Source: Oscillospiraceae bacterium UBA1230 (GTDB lineage Bacteria > Bacillota > Clostridia > Oscillospirales > Oscillospiraceae). Taken from it: a DNA stretch of 26,295 bases. Shown here in pieces: positions 1 through 8,475 of the stretch. Position 1 is the stretch's first letter. Each line of letters begins with the position of its first letter. The DNA is taken from assembly GCA_002309395.1 (NCBI GenBank), contig DBWU01000036.1, forward strand, positions 1 to 26,295, given 5' to 3'. The notes beneath the pieces are model-generated. The model was given only the letters and a program-made list of their open reading frames with translations. It searched no databases and was not told the DNA's origin. A program made the position numbers and the translations under genes.

Positions 1-2902
1 TGAACAGGCTCACCGCCGGATCCGCCTGCCGGGTGGGATCGCCGGAGGCATTGGTATAATAACCGCTGTTGCCCACGGTGTAGAGGATGTTCTTGCACGC
101 CTGACGCATGGCGATGACCGCCGTGGCGCTTTGATCGCTCAACACGTTGGAAGCCGCCATGTTGAAGCCCAGCATCAGATCGTTGCCGTTGCGGATGCAG
201 TGGTCTGTGATCTGATATCCGTAGGAACCGTTGTAGTCGGTCTCTACCATGCCGCGGAAGCCCCACTCGTCACGAAGGACGGTGTTGAGCAGATTGCCGT
301 TGGCGCAGCACGGCACCGTGCCGATCCAGTTGAACGCGGACATCGCCGCCATTGCCGCACCCTGATTGCCCTTAACGGCCATCTCAAAGGGCTTGAGATA
401 GATCTCGCGGATCGCCTGCTCGGACGCATAGGTCAGCAGGAAGGAGCAGCGGTTGCCCTCCTGGTCGTTGAGAACAAAGTGCTTGATATAGGGATATACG
501 CCCTTGGTGACCGCGCCCTTGATCTCGGAAGCGGCGATCTTGCCTGCCAGCACGCCGTCTTCGGAGAAGTACTCGAAGTTACGGCCGGCAAAGGCGTTGC
601 GGTGGGTGTTCATAGCGGGACCGTACCAACCGTAGTTGTTGGCGTCGGCGTATTCCTGACCCATGGCGACGCCCATCTCCTCGATCAGCTCGGTGTTCCA
701 GGTCTGCGCCATGAGGATCTCGGCGGGATAGGCGGTGCCGTACGCGCCGGTGAGGAAGTTGGAAAGGCCGGCAGGGCCGTCGCAGTCGGAAGTGGCAGGC
801 TTACCCACGGACTCGATCGCCACCGTCTGCCAGCCGCCCAGATTGATCATCAGCGACATATCCTCCAGCGAAAGCTGGTCGAGAAGCTGATCCCACATGG
901 GATCGTCGTAGGACTTGCCGGACAGATCGTACAGCGTCAAGCCGTTGTCGGCGCCCTGCGTGGGCATGGCGTCGGCATCGTTGTCGTACAGCGCCGGATC
1001 ATAGAAACCTACGGCACTCAACTCTACCGCGGCGCGGGTCGCATCGCTCATGGCGAAGTTCGACGGCGCGGCGGTGGCGGTGGCGTAGTTGGCGAAGCCG
1101 TCCTTGCGGGACAACTGCTCGAACTCGCCGCGGGAATAGTCCTCAAACTGGTTCACAGCCGGAATGAGATCGCTGGCGCGGCCGGTGGCATAGCTGATAT
1201 CGCTGTCCACCTTGAAGCTGTCCTTCGCCACCACGGTGTGGGAATCGGAACGGACGGATACTTCGTATTCGCCGGCTTCCAGAATATAGCCGCCGCCGGC
1301 GATCTTGACGCCCTCGGAATCATAGGAGGCAAACTCCTCCACGGGGATGGAGAAGGGGACGACCTCGGACGCGCCCGGCGCCAGCGATTGGGTCTTGGCA
1401 AAGTCGATGAGATTGACAGACGCCTTCTCAATGCCGCCGTTGGTATAGGGCGGCGTGAAGTAGATCTCCACCACGTCCTTGCCGGCGGCGTCGCCGGTGT
1501 TGGTAACGGTCACGTCGAAGGTGACGTTGGCGCCGTCAAAGGCGAAATTGTCGATGGTCTTTTCAAAGGTGGTGTAGCTCAAGCCGTAGCCGAAGGGATA
1601 CTGGACCTCGTCGGCATAGGTGATGAGACCTTCCTCGGCGGCGGTTTCATAGAACTTGTAGCCCACGTAGATGCCTTCCACGTAGTTTACGAATGCCAGG
1701 TTGCCCTCATACGCGCTGTCGGCGGCGGCAACGGCTTCCTTGAGATCCGCCACGTTGTCATAGGCGAAGTTGCCGAAGTTGTTGAAGGTGGGCGTGGCGG
1801 TCAGATCCTTTACGAAGGTATCCACCGTGCGGCCGGAGGGGTTGACGGCGCCGGAGAGGATCTCACCCAGCGCGCTCAAGCCGGTGTTGCCGGCGCCCGG
1901 CGCCCACAAAACCGCGCCGATCTGGGGATACGCATCCACCCAGCCCAGCTCCATGGTGTTGTTGGCGTTGACGATGACGATCACCTTGTCAAACGCGGCG
2001 CAGACGGTTTCCACCAGATTCTCTTCAGTGACGGACAGCTCCAGATAGTGCTCGCCCGGCTCAAAATCGTCGTAATCGCCGTTGTTGGTATAGGTGCCGT
2101 TGTAGTAACCGTACTGACCGGTCACGGAGACCTGATCGACGATGTTGTAGGTGCCGTGGATAACGGCGTTCATATCGGTGGGCAGGTCGGCGCCCTCGCC
2201 GCCGGAGCGGGAGATGACGATGACCGCCGTGTCGGAGAACGCCTTCGCCTGGGACATCACCTCGTCGGTGTACGCATCCGCCGTGGGTTCAGGCAGCGTC
2301 CAGTCCTGGGCGCTCATGCCCACAGCGGGACGGTCGGCGCGATAGTTCACGTACATCTGGGACAGCTCTTCGTTGGTGGTAAAGCCCGCATCCTTGAGGG
2401 ACTGCAGGATCCCCACGGCGGAGGAACCGTCGGACGAGCCGGAGCCGGTACCGCCCAGAATGGGGTTGGTGGAACCCCAGCCGAACACGTTCAGGTTTCC
2501 GGCGGACATGGGAAGCGTGCCGTCGTTCTTCAAAAGAACGATGCCCTCTTCGCCCACGCGCTTGATCACGTCCTTGCTGGCAGTGATCGTGGTTTCCTTC
2601 AGGCTGACGCCGGAACCGCGCAGCATGGTGGAAATGTTGGTGTGCAGGGGCCCAAGGCACATCAGGTTCACGCACAGGATGATCGCCAGCAGGACCGCCA
2701 CGGTGCCGGTGAGCCGCGTAAAGCCGCGGACGCCCTTTTTCAGCCAGTGCGCCGCGATCAGCACCACGACCAGAACGCCGAGAGCGATCAGGATACCCCA
2801 GATATAGCTCTCGCACATGGTCAGATAGGTGGCCAGATCCGCCTCACTGACGCCCATATTGTAGAATATGGGCCCGACCAGATTTTTCAAAAACTCTACC
2901 AT
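1..2902 (-). CDS. Membrane-anchored GH3 beta-glycosidase with permuted domain order (3' end outside window)
   Basis: Glycoside hydrolase family 3 enzyme, probably a beta-glucosidase or beta-xylosidase; substrate unknown. The window holds 967 codons with no stop. Residues about 33-54 and 66-84 are two membrane segments separated by a basic loop (KKGVRGFTR), which predicts the catalytic part lies outside the cell. The GH3 C-terminal sandwich domain comes first, from about residue 117 (EEGIVLLKND), with a candidate acid/base Glu236 in GGEGAD. A fibronectin-III-like domain follows (PFGYGLSYTTF near 437). The TIM barrel comes last, from about 665: DGP at 708-710, GRNFEYFSED, KHF at 807-809, and a candidate nucleophile Asp889 in ETDY. 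This is the reverse of the usual barrel-first order; permuted GH3 enzymes are known from Ruminococcus and Butyrivibrio. Start ATG at 2902 follows AAGGAGG. It is third in the operon, 40 nt after the transporter. Family assignment is firm, specificity is not. Confidence 0.93.
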   Translation of the reverse strand, partial: MVEFLKNLVGPIFYNMGVSEADLATYLTMCESYIWGILIALGVLVVVLIAAHWLKKGVRGFTRLTGTVAVLLAIILCVNLMCLGPLHTNISTMLRGSGVSLKETTITASKDVIKRVGEEGIVLLKNDGTLPMSAGNLNVFGWGSTNPILGGTGSGSSDGSSAVGILQSLKDAGFTTNEELSQMYVNYRADRPAVGMSAQDWTLPEPTADAYTDEVMSQAKAFSDTAVIVISRSGGEGADLPTDMNAVIHGTYNIVDQVSVTGQYGYYNGTYTNNGDYDDFEPGEHYLELSVTEENLVETVCAAFDKVIVIVNANNTMELGWVDAYPQIGAVLWAPGAGNTGLSALGEILSGAVNPSGRTVDTFVKDLTATPTFNNFGNFAYDNVADLKEAVAAADSAYEGNLAFVNYVEGIYVGYKFYETAAEEGLITYADEVQYPFGYGLSYTTFEKTIDNFAFDGANVTFDVTVTNTGDAAGKDVVEIYFTPPYTNGGIEKASVNLIDFAKTQSLAPGASEVVPFSIPVEEFASYDSEGVKIAGGGYILEAGEYEVSVRSDSHTVVAKDSFKVDSDISYATGRASDLIPAVNQFEDYSRGEFEQLSRKDGFANYATATAAPSNFAMSDATRAAVELSAVGFYDPALYDNDADAMPTQGADNGLTLYDLSGKSYDDPMWDQLLDQLSLEDMSLMINLGGWQTVAIESVGKPATSDCDGPAGLSNFLTGAYGTAYPAEILMAQTWNTELIEEMGVAMGQEYADANNYGWYGPAMNTHRNAFAGRNFEYFSEDGVLAGKIAASEIKGAVTKGVYPYIKHFVLNDQEGNRCSFLLTYASEQAIREIYLKPFEMAVKGNQGAAMAAMSAFNWIGTVPCCANGNLLNTVLRDEWGFRGMVETDYNGSYGYQITDHCIRNGNDLMLGFNMAASNVLSDQSATAVIAMRQACKNILYTVGNSGYYTNASGDPTRQADPAVSLF

Positions 2903-2942
2903 ATTTTTCCTCCTTATTTACAAGTGGGCCTTTTGCCCTGGA

Positions 2943-4760
2943 TCACAGTTCCACAGCGCCGCGGCCAGCCGCCTTGCGAAGCGCGTTAAAGCTTTCCAGC
3001 AATTTCGCCTCCGCCGCAGCCTCCGCCTGCCGCCGCTCTTCCGACAGCCGGGCAACGCGCGCCTGCTCTTTCTGCGCCGCCTCTGCCTGCTTTTTCAGCT
3101 CCGCCTGATACGCGTCCTCGCCTTCTTCGCGGCGGATCTTCTCCTCGGCGGAGATATACTCCCGACCTTCCGCCGCCGCGGCCGCCTTCTGATCCGCCAC
3201 AATGGCGCGGTGGTCGAGCTTGGAGAACTTCTCCACGCCCATGAAGAGGAAGATCAGGAAGATGCCCAGATAGCAGAGCGTTTCACCGCCGATAAACACC
3301 CACGGCATCGCCGCGCGCAGCGCGTCGTTGGTCTGCAGGGTGGACACGTCGTAATGAACGCCGGAGAGCACCATATTCAACACGCCGGTGGTCAGACCGG
3401 TCATGCCCGCCATGATCGCACCGTAGATGGTCATGGACAATCCGTCGGTACGGACGCCGTGTACAGCCTCCTGATGGTCAAAGATATCCGCCAGCAGCGC
3501 CAGCGACAGATACATGGCGGGGGTGGAGCCCAGCGCCTTGACGATGAAGGAAACGGTGACGATCACGAAATTGTCCGGCGCGAACATACCGATAGCGCCG
3601 CCGATCACCGCTACCACAGCGCCGCAGAGGATGGCTTTTGCCTTGCTGCCCAGCGCGTTTGCCAGCGGCAGAGCGATCACCATGCCGATAGCGGTGGGAA
3701 TGGCGCCGATGATCGCCAGCAGACCCTGCATTTCGCCGCCGTATGCCACGGTGTAGTTGCCCAGCGCGTCGGCAAACATGGCGGTGCAGAAGTAGTTCTG
3801 GGACACGTTTTTGATCATGCCGCCGAACTGATAGAGGAAGAAGAACACCATCATGATGATCCAGAACTTGTCGTGCAGGCAGATCTTCGCCTGCGCCTTC
3901 AGGGGAAGCGCCTTCTTCTCCTCGCCCGGCTCGCCGGACGACATAGTCTCCTCGGTGACGCGCTCACGGGTGAAGAAATATTCAATCATGGCGCCCACAA
4001 AGGTGATAACGATCAGCGCGATGACAAAGATCTTCCAGTGGGCGTAGGACGCCTGCGCATCGTAGATCGCGGCGCCGGATTCGTCCACGTAATACTGGAT
4101 CACGCCGGCGCTGTTTGTCACCGCCGTACCCTTGCCGCTCATGTCGTACACAAACAGGAGATTCAAAAAGAACGGCAGGATCATGCTGGAAAGTCCCATC
4201 GCCGCCAGGATGGTGGCATTGGAAATGGTGGCAAGGAGTCCCCGGTCTTTGCCGTTACGGGTGGAAAGGCTCACCAGCGCCGCGTGGGGCGTGTAGTACA
4301 TGGGGTAGGCGAAGGCAAACCACAGATTATAGCCGATGGCAATGCAGATCAGCGCGCCGGTGTGCCACTGGGTACTGTCGGCGCTGTACGGCGAAAAGAC
4401 GAAGAGGAACAACAGCGCCAGCAGACTGATGGGAACGGACACCAACAGCAGGGGGCGCGCCTTGCCGTTTTTGGAGCGGATCTTATCCATCAGCCGCCCC
4501 ACCAGAATGTTGCCCAGCACCACGAAGATCACGGAGATAACGGGCAGCCACGTGAAGAACGCGCTGGCCCAGTTGTTGATGTGCAGTACGTCGGACATAT
4601 ACTTGTTGAAGTAGTTCGACAGCACGGAGTTGGCAAGCAGCGCCAGCGTCGGCCCCAACAGGTAGCCGATGGCGCCCTCGGGGATCAGGGTGACGTTGTT
4701 TTTCTTAATAAGACTGGGGGGGAGTTTGTCGAAAAAGCTCCCGGATACTGCGTTTTTCAT
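2943..4760 (-). CDS. GPH-family (MFS) sugar/glycoside:cation symporter with long charged C-terminal tail
   Basis: Inner-membrane transporter of the glycoside-pentoside-hexuronide:cation symporter type, 605 aa, with about 12 hydrophobic segments. It probably imports the sugars or short glycosides handled by the two flanking GH3 enzymes. Family features include the NKYMSDVL region after the first helix, the GRLMDKIRSKNGKARP loop, and the later ADIFDHQEAVHGVRTDG segment. The first ~515 residues cover the usual family length. Residues about 516-605 are an added cytoplasmic tail very rich in Ala, Glu, Lys and Arg with no prolines, probably a coiled coil. Start ATG at 4760 is chosen because GGAGG precedes it and the membrane protein begins there; the open frame extends upstream but only as a shadow of the neighbouring GH3 gene. 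It begins 11 nt after that gene's stop, so the two are probably co-transcribed. Confidence 0.9.
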   Translation of the reverse strand: MKNAVSGSFFDKLPPSLIKKNNVTLIPEGAIGYLLGPTLALLANSVLSNYFNKYMSDVLHINNWASAFFTWLPVISVIFVVLGNILVGRLMDKIRSKNGKARPLLLVSVPISLLALLFLFVFSPYSADSTQWHTGALICIAIGYNLWFAFAYPMYYTPHAALVSLSTRNGKDRGLLATISNATILAAMGLSSMILPFFLNLLFVYDMSGKGTAVTNSAGVIQYYVDESGAAIYDAQASYAHWKIFVIALIVITFVGAMIEYFFTRERVTEETMSSGEPGEEKKALPLKAQAKICLHDKFWIIMMVFFFLYQFGGMIKNVSQNYFCTAMFADALGNYTVAYGGEMQGLLAIIGAIPTAIGMVIALPLANALGSKAKAILCGAVVAVIGGAIGMFAPDNFVIVTVSFIVKALGSTPAMYLSLALLADIFDHQEAVHGVRTDGLSMTIYGAIMAGMTGLTTGVLNMVLSGVHYDVSTLQTNDALRAAMPWVFIGGETLCYLGIFLIFLFMGVEKFSKLDHRAIVADQKAAAAAEGREYISAEEKIRREEGEDAYQAELKKQAEAAQKEQARVARLSEERRQAEAAAEAKLLESFNALRKAAGRGAVEL

Positions 4761-4771
4761 ATCATGCCTCC

Positions 4772-7198
4772 TTATTCCAAAGCTTTTTGCCGCTTGGCAA
4801 TGCCGCGTTGCTTGAAAAAGCCCCCGATGATTTTTCCGAGACCCTTGAAAAAGGCGATGGCGTGACCGTTCACGATGGTGAGGATCCCATCGCACATCTC
4901 CTGGGAACACATACCGCCAGCCATTTTCCCGATGGCACGGATGGGCATATTGTAGATAAAGGTGATGTTCAGATCAGGCTTGCCTTTTCGGATACTCTTT
5001 TGCAGCAGAGCGTCCATGATCTTCCACACGAGCCGCGCCTTGAGGCTCCTGGCGTAGTAGAGCTGGCCGATGGCGTCGTTGGCGCGGATGATGCCCGACC
5101 ACGACCCGTCGGGAATGGGGTGACCCAGCAGCGCCTCAAATTCCGCGTCGGAAACCGCGCGGATATCGCCGCTGAAATAACTGGGCAGTTTTGCCGGATC
5201 CTCCGGCTTCGGCGCGTCGGTGCCCTGCACCGTCACCGTACCCGTGAGCTTGATATCCGCCACGGAGGCGCCGATCAGAATATCGTATTCGCCGCCGTCG
5301 ATCTCAAAGCGATCCGTCACGCTGTTCCAGTAGCGGAACGCCTTGTCGTCCAGCGGAATGGTGACTTCCCGACTCTCGCCCGCTTTGAGGAATACCTTGG
5401 CAAAGCCCTTGAGTTCCTTGTTGGGGCGATAGACCGAGGGATTCTTGGCGTGCACGTAAAGCTGTGCCACCTCCGCGCCGTCCCGTTCGCCGGTGTTGGT
5501 GAGGGTAAAGGTCGCCGCCTGGGGCGTAACGCGCAGATCGGCGTAGGCAAAGGTGGTGTAGCTCAAGCCGAAGCCGAAGGGGAAGGTGACGGGGATCTTG
5601 GCGGTGTCATAATAGCGATAGCCTACGTACAGACCCTCCCGGTATTCCACCGTCCGCTCCTTTGCCGGGAAATACGGCGCGGAGGAGCAGTCCTCATACC
5701 GCACGGGATAACTCTCGCTGAGCTTGCCGGAGGGATTCACCTCGCCCAGAAGCACCCGCAGTACCGCGCCGGCGCCGGCCTGACCGCAGAGATATCCGTG
5801 TACCAGCGCCCGGCACCGGTCCAGCCACGGCATCTCCACCGAAGAACCGGCGGACAATACGACGATGACGTTTTCGTTGACGGCGCTGATCGCGTTGAGC
5901 GCGTCGATCTGGCATTGAGGCAGCGACAGCGTGGAGCGGTCGAGGCCTTCCGACTCGCTGATCTCGTCCAGACCCAGATATAAAAGCACGTAATCCGCCC
6001 GTTTCGCCAGCTCCACCGCCTCGGCGATCCGAACGGGATCCGTGGCGCCGTGACGGGGATACGCGGCGGCGAAGCCTGCCACGTCGAAGGCGTAGTTGCC
6101 GATCACGCCCATCGTGTGATCCAGTTTGGTGCAGTTGACCACGGAGGAACCGGCGCCCTGATAGCGCGCCTTCTGCGCGAACTCGCCGATCACCGCCACG
6201 CGGCTCCCCTTGGCGAGGGGCAAAACGTTCCCCTCGTTTTTCAGCAGGACGATGCTCTGCTCGCTGCACGTTTGGGCAAAGGCATGGTGCGCTTCCGCGT
6301 CAAAAGGCTTGCCCTTATGCGGATCCACCGCCTTGCGGGTGGAGAGCATCACGTCCAGCAGTTCGTCTACCCGAACGTCGATCTCCGACTCGCTGATCCG
6401 ACCCTCCGCCACCGCCTGCATGAGTTGGCGCGGTCCGTCGCCGCCGGTGCCGGGCATCTCCAGATGACTGCCTGCCCGGACGCCTTCGGTGAAGTCGTTG
6501 TTGGCGCCCCAGTCGGATACCACGAAGCCGTCAAACCCCCAGCTGTCCCGCAGGATCTCCTGCAAGAGATGGGCGCTTTCGTTGGCATAGACGCCGTTGA
6601 CCATGTTGTAGGAGGACATGATGGACTTGGGATGCCCTTCCTTCACGGCGATCTCGAAGTTGGTCAGATAGATCTCCCGGAGGGTCCGCTCATCCACCAC
6701 GGAATCCGACGCCATGCGGCGCAGTTCCGTGTTGTTGGCGGCAAAATGCTTCGGACAGGCGGAGACGCCGTTTGCCTGCATTCCCCGGATATATCCGGCC
6801 GCCATCTTGCCGGCCAGATACGGGTCCTCGGAAAAGTATTCAAAGTTGCGCCCGCAAAACGGATTGCGCTTGATGTTCATTCCCGGTCCCAACAGCACGC
6901 ATACGTCCTGACTGGCGGCCTCCTCGCCCAGCAGTTTGCCCAGCTCCTCGCCAAGCGCCACGTCCCAGGAGTTTGCCATGGTGGCGGCGGTGGGATAGCA
7001 GGTGGCAGGCACAGAGCCGCCCAGACCGAGCTGATCGCCGGCGCCTTCCTGCTTGCGAATACCGTGAGGCCCGTCCGAAAGCGTCATATTCCCGATGCCC
7101 AGCCGCTTGACACTCTGGCTTTGCCAGAAGTCTCTGCCGGACAGAAGATGGCATTTTTCCTCCAGCGTCAGCTTTTCGATCAGATCCGAATGCTTCAT
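4772..7198 (-). CDS. GH3 beta-glucosidase-type enzyme, canonical domain order
   Basis: Glycoside hydrolase family 3, 808 aa, with no signal peptide, so probably cytoplasmic. The TIM barrel is N-terminal: SDGPHGIR at 41-48, GRNFEYFSEDP near 117, KHF at 150-152, and nucleophile Asp229 in FVVSDWG. The GH3 C-terminal domain starts near 312 (EQSIVLLKNEG), with candidate acid/base Glu417 in SEGLDR. The fibronectin-III-like domain follows PFGFGLSYTTF near 545. An extra C-terminal stretch, about 672-808, carries a basic helical region and a Gly/Cys-rich segment (GGMCSQEMCDG); such tails occur in other Firmicutes GH3 enzymes and their role is unknown. Start ATG at 7198 follows AAAGGAAG; an in-frame extension to 7309 lacks a ribosome binding site and looks non-coding. 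It is first in the operon, read from the promoter at 7409-7437. It likely cleaves glycosides brought in by the adjacent transporter. Exact substrate is not visible. Confidence 0.94.
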   Translation of the reverse strand: MKHSDLIEKLTLEEKCHLLSGRDFWQSQSVKRLGIGNMTLSDGPHGIRKQEGAGDQLGLGGSVPATCYPTAATMANSWDVALGEELGKLLGEEAASQDVCVLLGPGMNIKRNPFCGRNFEYFSEDPYLAGKMAAGYIRGMQANGVSACPKHFAANNTELRRMASDSVVDERTLREIYLTNFEIAVKEGHPKSIMSSYNMVNGVYANESAHLLQEILRDSWGFDGFVVSDWGANNDFTEGVRAGSHLEMPGTGGDGPRQLMQAVAEGRISESEIDVRVDELLDVMLSTRKAVDPHKGKPFDAEAHHAFAQTCSEQSIVLLKNEGNVLPLAKGSRVAVIGEFAQKARYQGAGSSVVNCTKLDHTMGVIGNYAFDVAGFAAAYPRHGATDPVRIAEAVELAKRADYVLLYLGLDEISESEGLDRSTLSLPQCQIDALNAISAVNENVIVVLSAGSSVEMPWLDRCRALVHGYLCGQAGAGAVLRVLLGEVNPSGKLSESYPVRYEDCSSAPYFPAKERTVEYREGLYVGYRYYDTAKIPVTFPFGFGLSYTTFAYADLRVTPQAATFTLTNTGERDGAEVAQLYVHAKNPSVYRPNKELKGFAKVFLKAGESREVTIPLDDKAFRYWNSVTDRFEIDGGEYDILIGASVADIKLTGTVTVQGTDAPKPEDPAKLPSYFSGDIRAVSDAEFEALLGHPIPDGSWSGIIRANDAIGQLYYARSLKARLVWKIMDALLQKSIRKGKPDLNITFIYNMPIRAIGKMAGGMCSQEMCDGILTIVNGHAIAFFKGLGKIIGGFFKQRGIAKRQKALE

Positions 7199-7408
7199 GG
7201 TCCACTTCCTTTCCCGATTCTCGGTGAAAAAACAAAAGACACCGACCGATACGCAGGGGCAGATCGTGTCAGCAAAACCTTCATCAGCTTGTCCGACTCC
7301 GCGGCTCACATACTGAAGGATGTGGGGATGACGATTCCGGATAAGCTGGCAAGGGCTGCACGCCGCGTCCCGTTTGAACGATGCGTATCAACCAGTGATC
7401 TTTTTAGT
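7199..7408 (-). other. Long 5' leader of the GH3 operon
   Basis: About 200 nt lie between the predicted transcription start (near 7402) and the GH3 start codon at 7198. No convincing gene is present: the open frame that runs into it has no ribosome binding site and no recognisable protein. There are U-rich stretches near 7219-7237 on the transcript and a weak TCGGTG...CACCGA pairing just upstream of the ribosome binding site. I cannot match the leader to a known riboswitch. It could carry regulation or simply be untranslated sequence. Confidence 0.4.
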
Positions 7409-7437
7409 ATTATACATGACAGGCGCTTCGGTGTAAA
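7409..7437 (-). promoter_or_regulatory. Sigma-A type promoter for the GH3-transporter-GH3 operon
   Basis: On the minus strand a -35 box TTTACA (7432-7437) is followed by a 17-nt spacer and a perfect -10 box TATAAT (7409-7414). It lies in the AT-rich gap between the divergent LysR gene and the GH3 gene and points toward the GH3 gene. Spacing and sequence are close to the vegetative consensus. It is the best promoter candidate for the operon. Confidence 0.7.
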
Positions 7438-7489
7438 ATACCAATAACGCAACCTGCTATAACTTAAACGCATGGAAAATCCGAATTTT

Positions 7490-7504
7490 TGTGCATGATC
7501 CACA
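7490..7504. promoter_or_regulatory. Possible LysR-type operator in the divergent intergenic region
   Basis: TGTG-CATGATC-CACA is an imperfect dyad with a TGTG/CACA pair of arms separated by seven bases. It lies between the two divergent promoters, where a LysR regulator normally binds. The classic LysR pattern is T-N11-A; this dyad does not match that spacing exactly, so the call is tentative. Confidence 0.25.
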
Positions 7505-7553
7505 GTTTTGCAAGAAAGTTTTTTTCGAATCTGTCACTAATTTTCTTTTTTTA

Positions 7554-7582
7554 TTGCGATGCTATATAAAAAGAGGTATAAT
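7554..7582 (+). promoter_or_regulatory. Sigma-A type promoter for the LysR-type gene
   Basis: A -35 box TTGCGA (7554-7559), a spacer of exactly 17 nt and a perfect TATAAT (7577-7582) precede the LysR-type gene. The start codon lies about 50 nt downstream. A second TATAAT-like hexamer at 7593-7598 has no matching -35 box. Confidence 0.75.
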
Positions 7583-7637
7583 GCGGTTACGGTATAATTT
7601 GAATGCATATTTATCGGAAAGGAGGGGGATCGGTTCC

Positions 7638-8475
7638 ATGGTGGAGATCAAACAGCTTCGGCAGCTTGTTACCATTGCCGATTGCGGCACCATGACCGCC
7701 GCGGCGAAGAAGCTCTATCTCTCCCAGCCGGCGCTCAGCCGCTCCATGCAGCGGTTGGAGAGCGCCCTGTCGGTGAACCTTTTTGACCACGGGCAAAACA
7801 GCGCCCGGCTCAATGAAACCGGCCGCCTGGCGGTGGAACGCGCCGAAGAGCTTCTCCGCCAGATCGACGCGCTCCCCGAACAGCTCCGCGCCTTTGCCCG
7901 CAGTTTGAAAACCATTTCCATCGGCGCCGTTACGGGTGCTGACCGAGGCGCTGCGCCATTACTATCCGGAAATGATCGTCGCGTCCGCCATGACGGGGCA
8001 GGAGGAGCTGCTCTCCGGCTTGCTGGAGGATCGGTTTCAACTGATCCTCGTTGAAAAACCACCCCGGGCGCAGGGCGTTCTGGCGCGAAAATACGTGACG
8101 GAGCGCATCTGCCTGAGCGTCCGGCGGGATCATCCGCTGGCGCATCGATCGTCCGTGTCGCTGGAGGATCTTGCGGGGCTGACGATCCTGGGTTATGAGA
8201 ATATCGGGCGCTGGGCGCTTTTGCACGACCGGCTTCACGATACCCGGCTTATCATCGAAAAAGATCCGCACGTGAGGAAAGAGCTGATCATCCACTCCGC
8301 GCTGCCGGCCTTTCTGTCCAATATGAATGAGGCATTCGGTGAGCTTTCGCTGGAACGTGTGCCGGTGCCGATCGACGATGAGGAAGCAAACGCGGACTTC
8401 TATCTGTGCGCCAAAGAGAGCGGCGAGGCGTTTGTCGATCGGCTTTCTCCCTACGCCGGTCCTATGCTGCCGTGA
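7638..8475 (+). pseudogene. LysR-type transcriptional regulator, frameshifted near 7925
   Basis: The only plus-strand gene, divergent from the GH3 operon and probably its regulator by position. ATG at 7638 follows AAAGGAGGG. The first part encodes an N-terminal LysR winged helix-turn-helix (AAAKKLYLSQPALSRSMQRL) and linker, and reaches TISIGA at the start of the effector domain. The original frame then turns to nonsense and stops at 8054. The effector domain continues in the next frame from about 7924 (APLRVLTEALRHYYPEM) to the stop at 8473-8475. Adding one more copy of GGCGCCGT at 7923-7930 restores GAVAPLRVLTEAL, so loss of one unit of an 8-bp tandem repeat explains the break exactly. The joined protein would be about 280 aa, close to the usual LysR length. 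This could be a true pseudogene, a phase-variable switch or an assembly error; codon quality on both sides suggests it is recent. Confidence 0.85.

Noticed and set aside
131..2989. 952-codon plus-strand open frame
   Set aside because: Antisense to the permuted GH3 gene, which shows family motifs along its whole length; the plus-strand product is His/Gly/Val-rich, has no known domain and no ribosome binding site.
2868..4865. 665-codon plus-strand open frame
   Set aside because: Antisense to the GPH transporter; low-complexity His/Gln/Arg-rich product.
4787..7447. Two plus-strand frames of 398 and 465 codons
   Set aside because: Shadows of the canonical GH3 gene and its promoter region; no family motifs.
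7491..7637. Upstream extension of the LysR-type gene from 7491
   Set aside because: It would include the promoter boxes at 7554-7582; the ATG at 7638 has a strong ribosome binding site and gives the standard LysR N-terminus.
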